Shown piece by piece: positions 16,800 through 25,747 of a stretch of DNA of 64,000 nucleotides. The notes under the pieces were generated by a model. That model ran no database searches, was not told the DNA's origin, and was given only the letters and a program-made list of their open reading frames with translations. Location: assembly GCA_020638095.1 (NCBI GenBank), contig JACKJF010000004.1, positions 744,001 to 808,000 on the forward strand, in the 5' to 3' direction. This DNA is from Hyphomicrobiaceae bacterium. GTDB lineage: Bacteria; Pseudomonadota; Alphaproteobacteria; Rhizobiales; Devosiaceae. A program made the position numbers and the translations under genes. The stretch's first letter is position 1. The number at the start of each line of letters is the position of its first letter.

Positions 16800-18283
16800 T
16801 CGAGCCGGATTGCGAGATAGCGCCCGATGCCGATCGGGTCAAAGATCTTGACCAGTACCGAGTGTTTGCCGGCATCCTTGGCCGCTGAAATCAGCTCTTC
16901 GAGCTGTCCGACGCCGGTCAGGTCCACGCCGTCGAACCGGGCCAGAACCAGCCCTTCGCGCATGCCTTTCTTGGCCGCATCCGATTTGGGATCGACATAG
17001 CCGATCATCAGCCCGCTCACATGCGCCTGAAGCGCCAGGCCCTTGCGGATGTCCGCCGTCACCGGCAGCACCCGGAACCCGACGAAATCGGAAATATCCT
17101 TGCTGAGACGGACACCGTCGTCAGCGGGCACTGTGTCCGGCTGGGGCGCCGATGCCTGCGCAATTCGCGCCTCGGAAATCAGCTTCTCGCCGACTTCGAG
17201 TTGTCCGAGCGTTACCGGCAGATCGAGCATCTCGCCGCCGCGCAGCACCTTGACCGTCACGTCCGTGCCGACCGGCGTCTGTGAAACATTGATCGGCAGG
17301 TCGTTGACCTCTTCGATGGCAATGCCGTTATAGCTCAGAATGACGTCGCCTTCTTTCAACACCGCTTCCGCTGGACCGGACGGCGTCACCTCGACGACGA
17401 GAGCGCCGCTCGGCCTGTCGAGACCGACCGCCGCCGCCACATCGCCATCGACTTCCTGAATGCCGACGCCAAGCCATCCGCGCTCCGTGTGACCGAATTC
17501 GGTCAACTGGCTGACGACCTTCTTGGCGAGGTTGGTCGGTATGGCGAACCCGACGCCAAGTGAAGTGCCGCCCTGCGCCACGAGCGCGCTGGCGATGCCA
17601 ACGACTTTGCCGTTCATGTCGAAAACCGGTCCGCCCGAACTGCCCTGATTGATGGCCGCGTCGGTCTGGATGAAATCGTCATAAGGGCCTGAATTGATAT
17701 TGCGATTGCGCGCCGAAACGATGCCGATGGAAACCGAACCGCCGAGCCCGAACGGATTGCCGATCACCACGAGCCAATCGCCGATTTCGGCCGCGTCACT
17801 GTCGCCGAATTCGACATAGGGCAACGGTTTGTCGGCATCGATCTTGAGCACGGCGATGTCGGTCTTGTCATCCGAACCGATCAGCCGGGCCTCAAAGCGC
17901 TGATTGTCCTGGGTATAGACCAGGATTTTGTCGGCGCCCTCGATCACGTGGTTGTTGGTAACGAGATAGCCTTCCGGCGAAACGAAAAAGCCTGAACCGA
18001 GCGCCGTCGCTTCGCGCAGGGCCTGTTCGCCTTGTCCCGAATTCGGGTTGACCTCGTCGAAGAGGTCGCTGAGCGGCGACCCCGCCGGAGGTTGAGGAAA
18101 CGGCACGCCATTGGTGCCGATAAACTGGGTTGTCGAGATGTTGACGACCGCCGGCAGCAGGCTTTTGACCATGGTCGAGACCGATGCCGGCCCGTCTGCG
18201 AACGCCGTACCGGGGGCAAAAACCCAAAAGGCAACCAGCGCAAAAATGACCTTCACCAGGTCGAACCGCACACTGCGCCGCAT
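16778..18283 (-). CDS. Do/Deg-family periplasmic serine protease
   Basis: This 501-residue HtrA-type protease degrades or refolds misfolded envelope proteins. It has a signal peptide (about 1-29, TAFA), a trypsin-like domain with catalytic H112 (TNNHVIEGA), D142 (DKTDIAVLK) and S216 (GSSGGPVF), then two PDZ domains (about 280-370 and 410-495). ATG 18283 is chosen because of GGAGGG just upstream. Deg proteases beside hflKC are common in Rhizobiales. The gene could be called degP or degQ; the sequence does not decide this. Confidence 0.92.
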   Translation of the reverse strand: MRRSVRFDLVKVIFALVAFWVFAPGTAFADGPASVSTMVKSLLPAVVNISTTQFIGTNGVPFPQPPAGSPLSDLFDEVNPNSGQGEQALREATALGSGFFVSPEGYLVTNNHVIEGADKILVYTQDNQRFEARLIGSDDKTDIAVLKIDADKPLPYVEFGDSDAAEIGDWLVVIGNPFGLGGSVSIGIVSARNRNINSGPYDDFIQTDAAINQGSSGGPVFDMNGKVVGIASALVAQGGTSLGVGFAIPTNLAKKVVSQLTEFGHTERGWLGVGIQEVDGDVAAAVGLDRPSGALVVEVTPSGPAEAVLKEGDVILSYNGIAIEEVNDLPINVSQTPVGTDVTVKVLRGGEMLDLPVTLGQLEVGEKLISEARIAQASAPQPDTVPADDGVRLSKDISDFVGFRVLPVTADIRKGLALQAHVSGLMIGYVDPKSDAAKKGMREGLVLARFDGVDLTGVGQLEELISAAKDAGKHSVLVKIFDPIGIGRYLAIRLDQASAAN

Positions 18284-18302
18284 GTCATCCCTCCACGAAG
18301 GC

Positions 18303-18494
18303 TCAGGCAAATCCTCTGACAACGTAGAGCAGAATAAGCGCAATTACGGCCAAAGTCAGCGCGACGACACGCAGTTGTGACGTCGGGGTGTTGAGCACCT
18401 GCACGAGGGCGCGCTTCATTTGTTCCGGAAAGGCTGCATAAAGCAGCCCCTCCAGAACCATTGCCAGCAAAAGCGCTGACAGGAAGGTGATCAC
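18303..18494 (-). CDS. DUF2065 small membrane protein (YjeT type)
   Basis: The 63-residue protein has two hydrophobic helices (about 3-22 and 43-60) around a short polar loop PEQMKRALVQVLNTP, the full DUF2065 pattern. It starts with GTG 18494 and overlaps the hflC stop by four bases (GTGA), so it is translated with hflC. The position between hflC and a Deg protease is conserved in related genomes and suggests a role in membrane protein quality control. No function is established. Confidence 0.88.
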   Translation of the reverse strand: MITFLSALLLAMVLEGLLYAAFPEQMKRALVQVLNTPTSQLRVVALTLAVIALILLYVVRGFA

Positions 18495-19603
18495 TGCGCC
18501 GTGGCCGTCGCGTTCGCGTCCTGATCGGCGGCGGGTACAGCCGCGTCGGTCTGGGCCGCGCCGTTCACAACCGCATTGTCATTGGCTGCCGCATCTGCGG
18601 AAGGCGCCGCATCGACATTGGGGTCGGCAATCGCCGCCGCATCAAGCGCAGACGCAGCTTCCGCCGCCTGCGCATCCGCCGCTGCCGCCTCGACCATTTG
18701 CCTTGCAACATCTGGCGAAGTCAGCGGCACGCCCTGGCCCGCGTCACCGAAGAACTTGAAGAACTCCGAATCCGGCGAAAGGACCAGCCCCGTGTTGGAA
18801 TTGGCAAGCGACTGCCGATAGGCTTGCAGCGACCGGTAGAAAGCAAAGAATTCCGGATCGAGCGAATAGGCCTCGGCGAAGATGCGGTTTCGTTCCGCAT
18901 CGCCCTCACCACGCAGGATTTCGGAAATGCGGCTGGCTTCCGCGACAATCGAAATCGCCTGGCGATTGGCCGCCGCGCGGATCGCCTGCGCCTTTTCCTG
19001 GCCTGAGGCCCGGCTGAGCGCCGCCTCGGCCAGACGTTCGGCACTCATGCGGTCGAATGTCTGCTGGCTGACCTGCGGGTTGAGATCGGTCCTGACGATG
19101 CGCACGTCTTCGACCGTAATGCCGATGTCCGACAGTTCCGAACGAAGGATGTCGCGCGCCTCTTCCATCATTTCGGTCCGCTGCACGCTCAATGCTGCCT
19201 CGAACGAGCGCTTGCCGTAAATGTCACGCAAGACCGTATTGAAGCGCGTATCAATGCGCTGTTCAGCGAGGTTGGTAGACCCCAGCACCGAGCGGCGGAA
19301 CGCCTCAAGGTCCGTGATCTTGTAGGTCAGGAAGGCGTCGACGATGTAGAAGCGACCATCGCTGACCTGCACCGTGATATCGTCCAGATCGTAGCGCAGC
19401 AGGCGCTTTTCAACCAGCTGAACGTTGTCGATGAACGGCACTTTGAAATAAAGGCCGGGGCTGGACGCGGTGCTGACGATCGCGCCGAACCGCGTGACGA
19501 TGGCCTGCTCGCGCTGGTTGACAACGTAGACCGACAACGTAACGACAATGGCCACAACTGCCAGAACGATCGCAATAACCGGAAGGAGAAGTCTGTTCAT
19601 CAT
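18491..19603 (-). CDS. hflC: HflC, subunit of the FtsH-modulating HflKC complex
   Basis: HflC forms, with HflK, a large membrane cage around the FtsH protease and tunes its activity. The 370-residue protein has an N-terminal transmembrane helix (about 3-25) and an SPFH domain (YVVNQREQAIVTRFG, DGRFYIVDAFLTYKI). The helical part follows (RMSAERLAEAALSRASGQEKAQAIRAAANRQ). The last 55 residues or so are a low-complexity Ala/Asp tail that is longer than in most HflC proteins. ATG 19603 lies just after the hflK stop at 19611. Confidence 0.93.
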   Translation of the reverse strand: MMNRLLLPVIAIVLAVVAIVVTLSVYVVNQREQAIVTRFGAIVSTASSPGLYFKVPFIDNVQLVEKRLLRYDLDDITVQVSDGRFYIVDAFLTYKITDLEAFRRSVLGSTNLAEQRIDTRFNTVLRDIYGKRSFEAALSVQRTEMMEEARDILRSELSDIGITVEDVRIVRTDLNPQVSQQTFDRMSAERLAEAALSRASGQEKAQAIRAAANRQAISIVAEASRISEILRGEGDAERNRIFAEAYSLDPEFFAFYRSLQAYRQSLANSNTGLVLSPDSEFFKFFGDAGQGVPLTSPDVARQMVEAAAADAQAAEAASALDAAAIADPNVDAAPSADAAANDNAVVNGAAQTDAAVPAADQDANATATAQ

Positions 19604-19610
19604 CGTTCCC

Positions 19611-20702
19611 CTACTGCGACGCACTGGAGCTGTTTTTGGTCAGCTCGCTCAAAGGCAGATAGGGCACCACGTTCGACGTACTCTCCCCGCCTTCCAGAAT
19701 GATCTTGTTGGATGACCCGAGCACCTGCTCCATCGTTTCGAGGTAGAGTCGGGTACGCGTTACGTCCGGAGCCTTGGCATACTGCTCGTAGACCGAGATG
19801 AAGCGCGCGGCCTCACCCTGGGCTTCCTTGACGACCTGATCCTTGTATGCGGCCGCATCTTCACGAATCTGCGCCGCCTGCCCGCGGGCTGCGCCGAGAC
19901 GCGTATTGGCGTCGCGCCGGGCCTCATCCTGGAAGCGGGATTCGTCCTGCTGCGCCCGCTGGACTTCGTCGAACGCGTCGGCAACTTCCGCAGGCGGCGC
20001 CGCCTGCGGAATAGTGATCCCGGTCACGGTCACACCCGCCTGATAGGCGTCGAGAATTTCCTGGGTAATCTGTTGGACTTCATCAGCGATTGCCGACCGG
20101 TCGTCGCGGAAAATCTCACGTGCCGGACGGCGCCCGACCACTTCGCGCATGGCGCTGTCGGCGACCTGCTGCACCATTTGCGCCGGATATTCCACATTGA
20201 ACAGGAAATCGCGCGGATCGTTTACCCGCCACAGAACCGAGAAGGCCACGTCGACAATGTTCTGATCGCCGGAAAGCATCAGCCCGTCGCCGGACGAAGA
20301 CCGGCCGTTGGTGATCGACGCAACGTTGGTCTGGTTTTCGGCGATGTTGACCGTCTCGATGGTCTGTATCGGCCAGAGGGCGAAGTTCATGCCCTCCTGA
20401 AGCACGACATTGTCGGGCTTGCCGAAGGTCAGGCGCATTCCGAGTTCCTGCGGCGACAGGAACCGAATCGAATTCCAGCCCCAAACGCCCAAAATGACCA
20501 ATACAATGCCCAGGATCCAAAGCCGCGACCCGCCCGGCACACCGCCGCCCAGCTGTTCGCGTCCGCGATTGAAGAGATCCTCGAGGCTCGGTCCGCTTCC
20601 GCCGCCATTGCCGCCGCCGACAGGTCGGCGTGGCCCGCCGCCACTCGGCCGGCCCGGTCCCTGGCCCCAGGGGCCGCCGCTATTGTTTGAGTCCCAAGGC
20701 AT
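19611..20702 (-). CDS. hflK: HflK, subunit of the FtsH-modulating HflKC complex
   Basis: The 363-residue partner of HflC starts with the typical Gly/Pro-rich segment MPWDSNNSGGPWGQGPGRPS (1-20). A transmembrane helix (about 62-80) and an SPFH domain (FLSPQELGMRLTFGKP, VLWRVNDPRDFLFNVEYP) follow. The C-terminal half holds the RLYLETMEQVLGSSNKIILEG motif. Its gene is followed at once by hflC. The cage encloses FtsH in the membrane and limits access of substrates. Confidence 0.95.
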   Translation of the reverse strand: MPWDSNNSGGPWGQGPGRPSGGGPRRPVGGGNGGGSGPSLEDLFNRGREQLGGGVPGGSRLWILGIVLVILGVWGWNSIRFLSPQELGMRLTFGKPDNVVLQEGMNFALWPIQTIETVNIAENQTNVASITNGRSSSGDGLMLSGDQNIVDVAFSVLWRVNDPRDFLFNVEYPAQMVQQVADSAMREVVGRRPAREIFRDDRSAIADEVQQITQEILDAYQAGVTVTGITIPQAAPPAEVADAFDEVQRAQQDESRFQDEARRDANTRLGAARGQAAQIREDAAAYKDQVVKEAQGEAARFISVYEQYAKAPDVTRTRLYLETMEQVLGSSNKIILEGGESTSNVVPYLPLSELTKNSSSASQ

Positions 20703-20780
20703 GTGTGACCTTTCGTTCGCTGCAAAGTTCCGGCCTATATAGGCAGCACCGCCCGGCCAATCAATGCGCTGAGTGCCAGC

Positions 20781-21446
20781 TTAGAGTTCCATGGGAAACT
20801 GCTTGGTCGCCTGTGGCTGTTTTTCCATCCCGGCGCCGACCCGTGAGGCACCGAATAGAGAGTCGAGGCGGGACCTAACAGTTGGGTCGACGGCCAGAAA
20901 CTCCTCCCGAGAACGCATTCGGTGTAACGGTTTGCGCCTGTTTAGGCAGGTTATCCTAAACGGCCAATCGTCATTTTCGGCTGGCGAATAGTCGCGCTCT
21001 GATACCGGATACCACTCCTGCGAGTCGAACACCTGTTCAAATTTCGCATCACCGTTCAAAGGTCCGCAAAATACCTCAGTGAGCCATACCCTATTGATAA
21101 ATTTAAAGAAAAGTTTGTAGATCGTTTCACCGCCGATAACAAACAGCTCTTTCTGGCCCGCCAATATCGAGTGAGTGTCGGCTAAAATAAGCGCAGTCTC
21201 AGGGTCTCGTGCCCATCGCACCGATTGAGCGTCGGGCACTTCCTTTTGCGATAGAACAATATTCATTCTGTTTGGCAGTGGACGCCCCAACGACTCGTAG
21301 GTCTTGCGCCCCATGATAATCGCGTGATTTTGGGTAACGCGCTTGAAATGCAGCAAGTCCGTGCGCAGGTGCCAAGGTAACTGACCATCGACCCCGATAA
21401 TGTTGTCTGGATAGCTCCTCGCCACAATCGATGTAACCGATGGCAT
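20781..21446 (-). CDS. Dihydrofolate reductase, atypical and probably acquired
   Basis: The enzyme reduces dihydrofolate with NADPH. The first 170 of 221 residues form the DHFR fold: NIIGVDGQLPWHLRTDLLHFK (substrate loop with the acidic residue at WHLRTD), AIIMGRKTYESLGRPLPNR, and the cofactor loop LFVIGGETIYKL. The last 51 residues or so (from RKPLHRMRSREEF) are an extra tail with no DHFR counterpart. Base composition is clearly lower in GC than in hflK and DUF4424 on either side. The place between thyA and hflK is the usual folA position, so this may be a foreign gene standing in for folA. ATG 21446 fits the family N-terminus. Confidence 0.88.
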   Translation of the reverse strand: MPSVTSIVARSYPDNIIGVDGQLPWHLRTDLLHFKRVTQNHAIIMGRKTYESLGRPLPNRMNIVLSQKEVPDAQSVRWARDPETALILADTHSILAGQKELFVIGGETIYKLFFKFINRVWLTEVFCGPLNGDAKFEQVFDSQEWYPVSERDYSPAENDDWPFRITCLNRRKPLHRMRSREEFLAVDPTVRSRLDSLFGASRVGAGMEKQPQATKQFPMEL

Positions 21447-21557
21447 CGGTATCTTTCGCAGGGTCACGAAGCCAATCCTTGACTGCAATTTGGGGGTCGA
21501 TGCCACCCAATGCCCGATTCCGTCTGACCCGTCAAAGGCGCGTTTCCGACGCCGCCA

Positions 21558-22565
21558 TCATCCATTGCCGGGAACCGAGAGAATAAGGATTTCGAGGTCC
21601 CGCTCAGGATAATAGTCTTCCTTCTTCAGCTCAAAGGTCGTGGGTCCGGTCTTGACGATCCCCTCACCGCACCAGCTGACGAGATTGTCCGGCGAACCCT
21701 TGTCCACCGTCAGATGGAACGTCCCGATCGTCTGGTACCAGTTGCGGCCGGTCGTCAGAATGTAGGAAATGCGCTGCTCGAACAGGTAGTTGCCGCCCGC
21801 CATGCGGTTCTTGCCACCCCTGAGGATGGAATCGTCGATGCAGTATTTGTCGACATAGGACTTGTTCCACTCCGAATTGATTCCGCCATCGAAATCGATG
21901 CCCGTGCCCGCCGTGGCGCCAACCGCCGGCGTGTAGCGGTGCGACACGTGCACGTCCTTGCCTGCCGGAAAGGTCATCGTCCAGTAATAGACCGATTCAA
22001 GCGTCCAGTTGGGGAAGGCCTGCACCTGCTTGTCGGCGCTTTCGTAGAACTCGCCAAGATCGATGATCCCTCGATCCGCCAGGGCCTGAAGCGTGGCGCT
22101 GTCGAGGGCGTCGAGCACGTCAAGCACATGGGTGCCCACATTGAGCAGCGGCACATTGAGCTTCTGCAGGTCGCGCGTCACGTCGACGCCGAGGAGGCTC
22201 GCCCGCTGTTGAAGGCTCGGCTCAACCTCGGTTCCGTCGATTGTGACATGGAAACCGAGAAAGTTGTTGTCGTCCCAATAGGGTACGGACACCGCTTCTT
22301 CGTAATTGACGGTTATGTCCGGCATCGGAAAGGCGACCATCACCGTCTGGTCCTTGTCACCCCAATTGTGAAAGACGTAGTCAACCGTCACCTCTTCGGT
22401 CGAGATGGCGAGGTCCTCGCTCATCATCTGGATACCGTCGGCATAGACATACTGAATGCCACCCGCGCCGATTTCGGCCACGGAATCGTTGGCGCCCGCG
22501 ACCGTCACCCCGGCCAATATGGAAACCGCACAGGCACCGAAAAGTCTCGCAAAGTCTATCATCAT
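21558..22565 (-). CDS. DUF4424 family exported protein
   Basis: The 335-residue protein has a signal peptide (1-25, ending VAGA) and the DUF4424 sequence pattern throughout, including IYVYADGIQMMSEDLAIS-like and YVFHNWGDKDQTVMVAFPMPDI segments. Proteins of this family are periplasmic or extracellular with unknown function. Two cysteines (CIDDS and SWCGEG) could form a disulphide. It is separated from the neighbouring GNAT gene by only 27 bp on the same strand. Confidence 0.85.
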   Translation of the reverse strand: MMIDFARLFGACAVSILAGVTVAGANDSVAEIGAGGIQYVYADGIQMMSEDLAISTEEVTVDYVFHNWGDKDQTVMVAFPMPDITVNYEEAVSVPYWDDNNFLGFHVTIDGTEVEPSLQQRASLLGVDVTRDLQKLNVPLLNVGTHVLDVLDALDSATLQALADRGIIDLGEFYESADKQVQAFPNWTLESVYYWTMTFPAGKDVHVSHRYTPAVGATAGTGIDFDGGINSEWNKSYVDKYCIDDSILRGGKNRMAGGNYLFEQRISYILTTGRNWYQTIGTFHLTVDKGSPDNLVSWCGEGIVKTGPTTFELKKEDYYPERDLEILILSVPGNG

Positions 22566-22592
22566 GTGTCCCCATGAAACCCCGCCCCGATA

Positions 22593-23084
22593 TTACGGGG
22601 AAGCGGAGCCCTTTGCCAGTTCGATAAGTGCCGCGTCGTCGAGCCGGCACGTGGTCCATTCGTCCATCAGTGTCGCACCGATCGAGCGATAGAACTGGAT
22701 GGAGGGTTCGTTCCAGTCGAGCACCGACCACTCGAACCGAGCGAGATTTTCTGCGACACACCGCGCCGCCAGATGCCGCATCAGCGCCTTTCCGATCCCA
22801 TTCCCGCGAAGATGGGGGTCAACGAAAAGGTCTTCCAGCCAGATGCCGTGGCGGCCGCGAAAGGTCGAATAGGTGTAAAACCAGAGCGCGAAACCCGCCG
22901 GCGCGCCATTCCACTCGGCGATTTCGCAGAAGACCTTTGGATCCGCCCCGAAGAGATCGCGTGAGATGTCGCTTACGCACGCCTCGACCCGGTGCGAAAG
23001 CCTTTCGTACTCGGCCAGCTTTCGGATGAAATCGAAAACCAGCCTGGCATCCGCCGATGTCGCAGACCGAATGACCGCGCTCAT
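22593..23084 (-). CDS. GNAT acetyltransferase, SSAT-like
   Basis: The 163-residue protein resembles spermidine/diamine N-acetyltransferase-like GNATs: IRSATSADARLVFDFIRKLAEYERL at the start, WLEDLFVDPHLRGNGIGKALMRHLA as the acetyl-CoA loop (R/Q-x-x-G-x-G/A type), and FEWSVLDWNEPSIQFYRSIGA as the last motif. The acceptor is not known. It lies downstream of thyA on the same strand with a gap of 67 bp. Confidence 0.88.
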   Translation of the reverse strand: MSAVIRSATSADARLVFDFIRKLAEYERLSHRVEACVSDISRDLFGADPKVFCEIAEWNGAPAGFALWFYTYSTFRGRHGIWLEDLFVDPHLRGNGIGKALMRHLAARCVAENLARFEWSVLDWNEPSIQFYRSIGATLMDEWTTCRLDDAALIELAKGSASP

Positions 23085-23151
23085 TGCACCACCCGAATGT
23101 GGCGCAATATCAAACCTCTATCGCAACGATCGGAATCGGTTTGCCAATTCG

Positions 23152-23946
23152 TCATACCGCGATCGGCGCCTTGATCGACGGGTGCGGATCGTATCCTTCG
23201 AACGCGAAATCCTCGTATTCGAAGTCCAAGATCGAAGCGCGTTCGGGATTCATCACCAGCCGTGGCAGCGCACGTGGTTCGCGCGCCAACTGGGTTTCCG
23301 TCTGCTCGAAATGGTTGTGATAGATGTGGGCATCCCCAAACGTGTGGACGAAGTCCCCCACCTCAAGCCCTGTTACCTGCGCCACCATGTGGGTCAGAAG
23401 CGCATATGACGCGATATTGAACGGAACCCCGAGGAAGATATCCGCCGAACGCTGGTAAAGCTGGCAGCTCAGCCGGCCATCGGCCACGTAGAACTGGAAC
23501 AGCGCATGGCAGGGCGGCAAGGCCATCATCTCGATTTCCGCCGGATTCCAGGCCGTCACCATGTGCCGCCGCGAACTGGGATTCGCCTTGATCCCGTCGA
23601 TCAGCCGCTCAATCTGGTCGATGTGCCCGCCTTCCCCGTCCGGCCATGACCGCCATTGCGAACCGTAGACCGGCCCGAGATCGCCGTTGCCGTCGGCCCA
23701 CTCATCCCAGATCGAAACGCCCCGTTCCTGCAGCCAGCGAACGTTGGTCTCGCCCCTCAGGAACCAGAGAAGTTCGTAGATGATCGAACGAAGGTGCAGC
23801 TTCTTGGTTGTCAGGAGCGGGAACCCCTGCCGGAGGTCGAACCGCATCTGATAACCGAAAACGGCGCGTGTGCCCGTGCCCGTCCGGTCGTCCCGGTCGG
23901 TGCCGTTTTCCATGACGTGCCGCAGGAGGTCGAGATATTGTTTCAT
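23152..23946 (-). CDS. thyA: Thymidylate synthase
   Basis: ThyA methylates dUMP to dTMP with methylene-tetrahydrofolate, producing the dihydrofolate that DHFR recycles. The 264-residue protein matches the Escherichia coli enzyme in length. The catalytic cysteine is C146 in [14 protein letters not shown], and RDDRTGTGT at 18-26, [16 protein letters not shown] and the C-terminal [10 protein letters not shown] are all present. ATG 23946 is chosen because [11 protein letters not shown] is the family N-terminus. It is the first gene of the group leading to the DHFR and hflKC. Confidence 0.96.
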   Translation of the reverse strand: MKQYLDLLRHVMENGTDRDDRTGTGTRAVFGYQMRFDLRQGFPLLTTKKLHLRSIIYELLWFLRGETNVRWLQERGVSIWDEWADGNGDLGPVYGSQWRSWPDGEGGHIDQIERLIDGIKANPSSRRHMVTAWNPAEIEMMALPPCHALFQFYVADGRLSCQLYQRSADIFLGVPFNIASYALLTHMVAQVTGLEVGDFVHTFGDAHIYHNHFEQTETQLAREPRALPRLVMNPERASILDFEYEDFAFEGYDPHPSIKAPIAV

Positions 23947-24085
23947 TCCGTTAAGCTTAGGCGATTCTGGACCGCCCCAAAAAGCGGGAACGTCCATTTC
24001 CAGAATCTTTGGCGGATTTGACCCGGATCATTGAAGCCGGATTGGCCCGGCCAGATGTTTGGTCAAACCCCACCGGGAGGCCAAA

Positions 24086-24478
24086 ATGATCGAAATCTTC
24101 AAAAGCTGGAAAGTGCACGTCTTCGGGCTTCTGACCTGGTTGATCCCGTTCGCGGCGGCAATTCCGTTCTTCTCGCCAGACCGGGGACTGATGGTGCCGC
24201 AACCGCTGTTCAAGTCGCTGATGGTGGTCATCGGTGCCGCAGTTGGGCTGATCCTTCTGGTCTGGCTTTACCTCGATTTCCCGAAAGTGCGCGCGTCCGG
24301 TCTGATCATCGGACTTTATTGGCTGGCGCTCAATTGGGTCCTCGACATCATCGTTCTCGTGCCCATGTCGGGTGGCGATATCGGCGCCTGGTTCATGGAT
24401 ATCGGGCTGCGTTATCTGGTCCTGCCGATGATGGCGATCGCCGTCTGCTACACGCGCATGCGGGCCCGGCAGACCTGA
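24086..24478 (+). CDS. Unknown four-helix membrane protein
   Basis: The 130-residue protein has four hydrophobic segments (about 12-30, 47-68, 73-95, 103-122) and few polar loops. I do not recognise a named family, though its layout resembles small uncharacterised inner-membrane proteins. The start ATG 24086 has GGAGG seven bases upstream. It may be in one transcript with the DUF1269 gene 105 bp downstream. Confidence 0.75.
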   Translation: MIEIFKSWKVHVFGLLTWLIPFAAAIPFFSPDRGLMVPQPLFKSLMVVIGAAVGLILLVWLYLDFPKVRASGLIIGLYWLALNWVLDIIVLVPMSGGDIGAWFMDIGLRYLVLPMMAIAVCYTRMRARQT

Positions 24479-24583
24479 CCGATCGGCCCTCAGGAACCTT
24501 TCCGCGAATTAATGCTCTCTGCCTTGAAGCAGCCGGACCTGCAGCCCAATTCATGGGCATCGCGTTCAGCAAAGGAGAGCGAA

Positions 24584-25105
24584 ATGTCTGAACTTCTTGT
24601 TATCGGCTACAACTCGACCCACGAGGCCGAAGAGGCGCGCAAGACCCTGTTCGGTCTGTCCAAGGACTACCTCCTCGAAATCAAGGACGTGGTCATCGCC
24701 GAAGCCAACGAAAAAGGCGAGATCAAGCTCAACCAGATGGTCAACACCTGGGCGGTTGGCGCCAGCGGTGGCGCTTTCTGGGGCGTGCTGGTCGGCATCA
24801 TCTTCTTCAACCCCCTGCTCGGCCTCGCGACCGGCGCGGCAGCGGGCGGTATCGCCGGCGCCCTTTCCGACTACGGCATCAACGACAAGTTCATGAAGGA
24901 AGTCGCAGGCGTTTTGCAGCCGGGCCAGGCGGCGCTTTTCCTGATGGCCGAGCGCGCCACTTCCGACAAGGTGATCGGCCCCCTGAGCGAGAATGGCGGC
25001 CGAGTCATCCGCACGAATCTCGATTCGACCCAGGAAGAAAAGCTCCGGGCAGCGTTTGCCAAACACGCGAACCCGGCGCACGATCCGGATAGCCAGGCGG
25101 CCTGA
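24584..25105 (+). CDS. DUF1269 family membrane-associated protein
   Basis: The 173-residue protein opens MSELLVIGYNSTHEAEEARKTL and contains a Gly/Ala-rich hydrophobic hairpin (WAVGASGGAFWGVLVGIIFF, LGLATGAAAGGIAGALSDYG), followed by VAGVLQPGQAALFLMAERAT, which is the DUF1269 pattern. The function is unknown. ATG 24584 is chosen because AAAGGAGAG lies just before it. An inverted repeat about 95 bp after the stop may end its transcript. Confidence 0.88.
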   Translation: MSELLVIGYNSTHEAEEARKTLFGLSKDYLLEIKDVVIAEANEKGEIKLNQMVNTWAVGASGGAFWGVLVGIIFFNPLLGLATGAAAGGIAGALSDYGINDKFMKEVAGVLQPGQAALFLMAERATSDKVIGPLSENGGRVIRTNLDSTQEEKLRAAFAKHANPAHDPDSQAA

Positions 25106-25199
25106 CCTCCAACCGCCTGAAACGAAAGAGCGCACCGCGGGAGCCGTTCAGCAAAAGTGGCACCGGTTTTGCGGTTCGAACACGCGACCAACCTGAACC

Positions 25200-25235
25200 G
25201 GGTCGGACAGTTGAATGCGTTCAGCCGTCCGACCC
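25200..25235. repeat. Long-stem inverted repeat upstream of the tmRNA gene
   Basis: GGGTCGGAC at 25200-25208 pairs perfectly with GTCCGACCC at 25227-25235, and an inner TTGAA/TTCA pair extends the stem. It lies between the DUF1269 stop and the tmRNA promoter. It could be a terminator or an RNA-processing signal, but no U-run follows directly. Confidence 0.6.
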
Positions 25236-25281
25236 AATGTCGCGCCCTTCGCATTTTTGGGAACCGCCAGACCCGCGGCCT

Positions 25282-25310
25282 TTGCAATTGTTGCCCCGAG
25301 CGCCTATATT
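25282..25310 (+). promoter_or_regulatory. Promoter of the tmRNA gene
   Basis: TTGCAA (25282-25287) and TATATT (25305-25310) are 17 bases apart, and the RNA would begin near 25317, just at a GCTG-GCAA-CAGC hairpin that opens the acceptor piece. Confidence 0.7.
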
Positions 25311-25316
25311 GAACCT

Positions 25317-25620
25317 GCTGGCAACAGCTATGGCGATAAACGGTTATCGTAATAAACCCATCGGACCCGGGGGCAGTACCCGGCGCCTCCACCAATCTCC
25401 CGCCGGACGGGATTTATGGGGGCGAAACAGGATCGACGAGGGCGTAAAGGGTACACTTTTGCTCGGCATGGTACCGCCGTTATCGGGCTACTCAATAGTT
25501 GCAAATGACAACTACGCTCCGGTCGCTCTCGCTGCGTAATGCGGCGCGAGTCCGGGAATTGAAGCCCTGATGCTTTAGCAGGTATCAGGCGGGGTTCGCA
25601 GGCACCTGGCAACAGAAGCC
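25317..25620 (+). ncRNA. ssrA: Two-piece (permuted) transfer-messenger RNA
   Basis: The gene has the alphaproteobacterial permuted order. The acceptor piece comes first and ends with GGCGCCTCCACCA at 25394, including a T-arm-like stretch GGACCCGGGGGCAGTACCC. A spacer of about 23 bases follows. The coding piece begins GGGGGCGAAACAGGATCGAC at 25418, and its first seven bases pair with CGCCTCC of the acceptor end. The tag frame at 25501-25539 reads ANDNYAPVALAA and stops with TAA, preceded by AATAGTT as in other tmRNAs. The 5' and 3' limits are approximate. It rescues stalled ribosomes and marks the product for ClpXP; sspB lies directly downstream. Confidence 0.93.
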
Positions 25621-25747
25621 TGCACTTCCCTCCCGCAGTCTTCCGCTCCGGCGCCGCGCATTTTTCTTGAAATCGGCGGGCGGTTTGGGCTGATATGCAG
25701 CCGGGACGATTCAGCCCTTGGTGGCACCCGAACCCGCAGGCAGAAAA

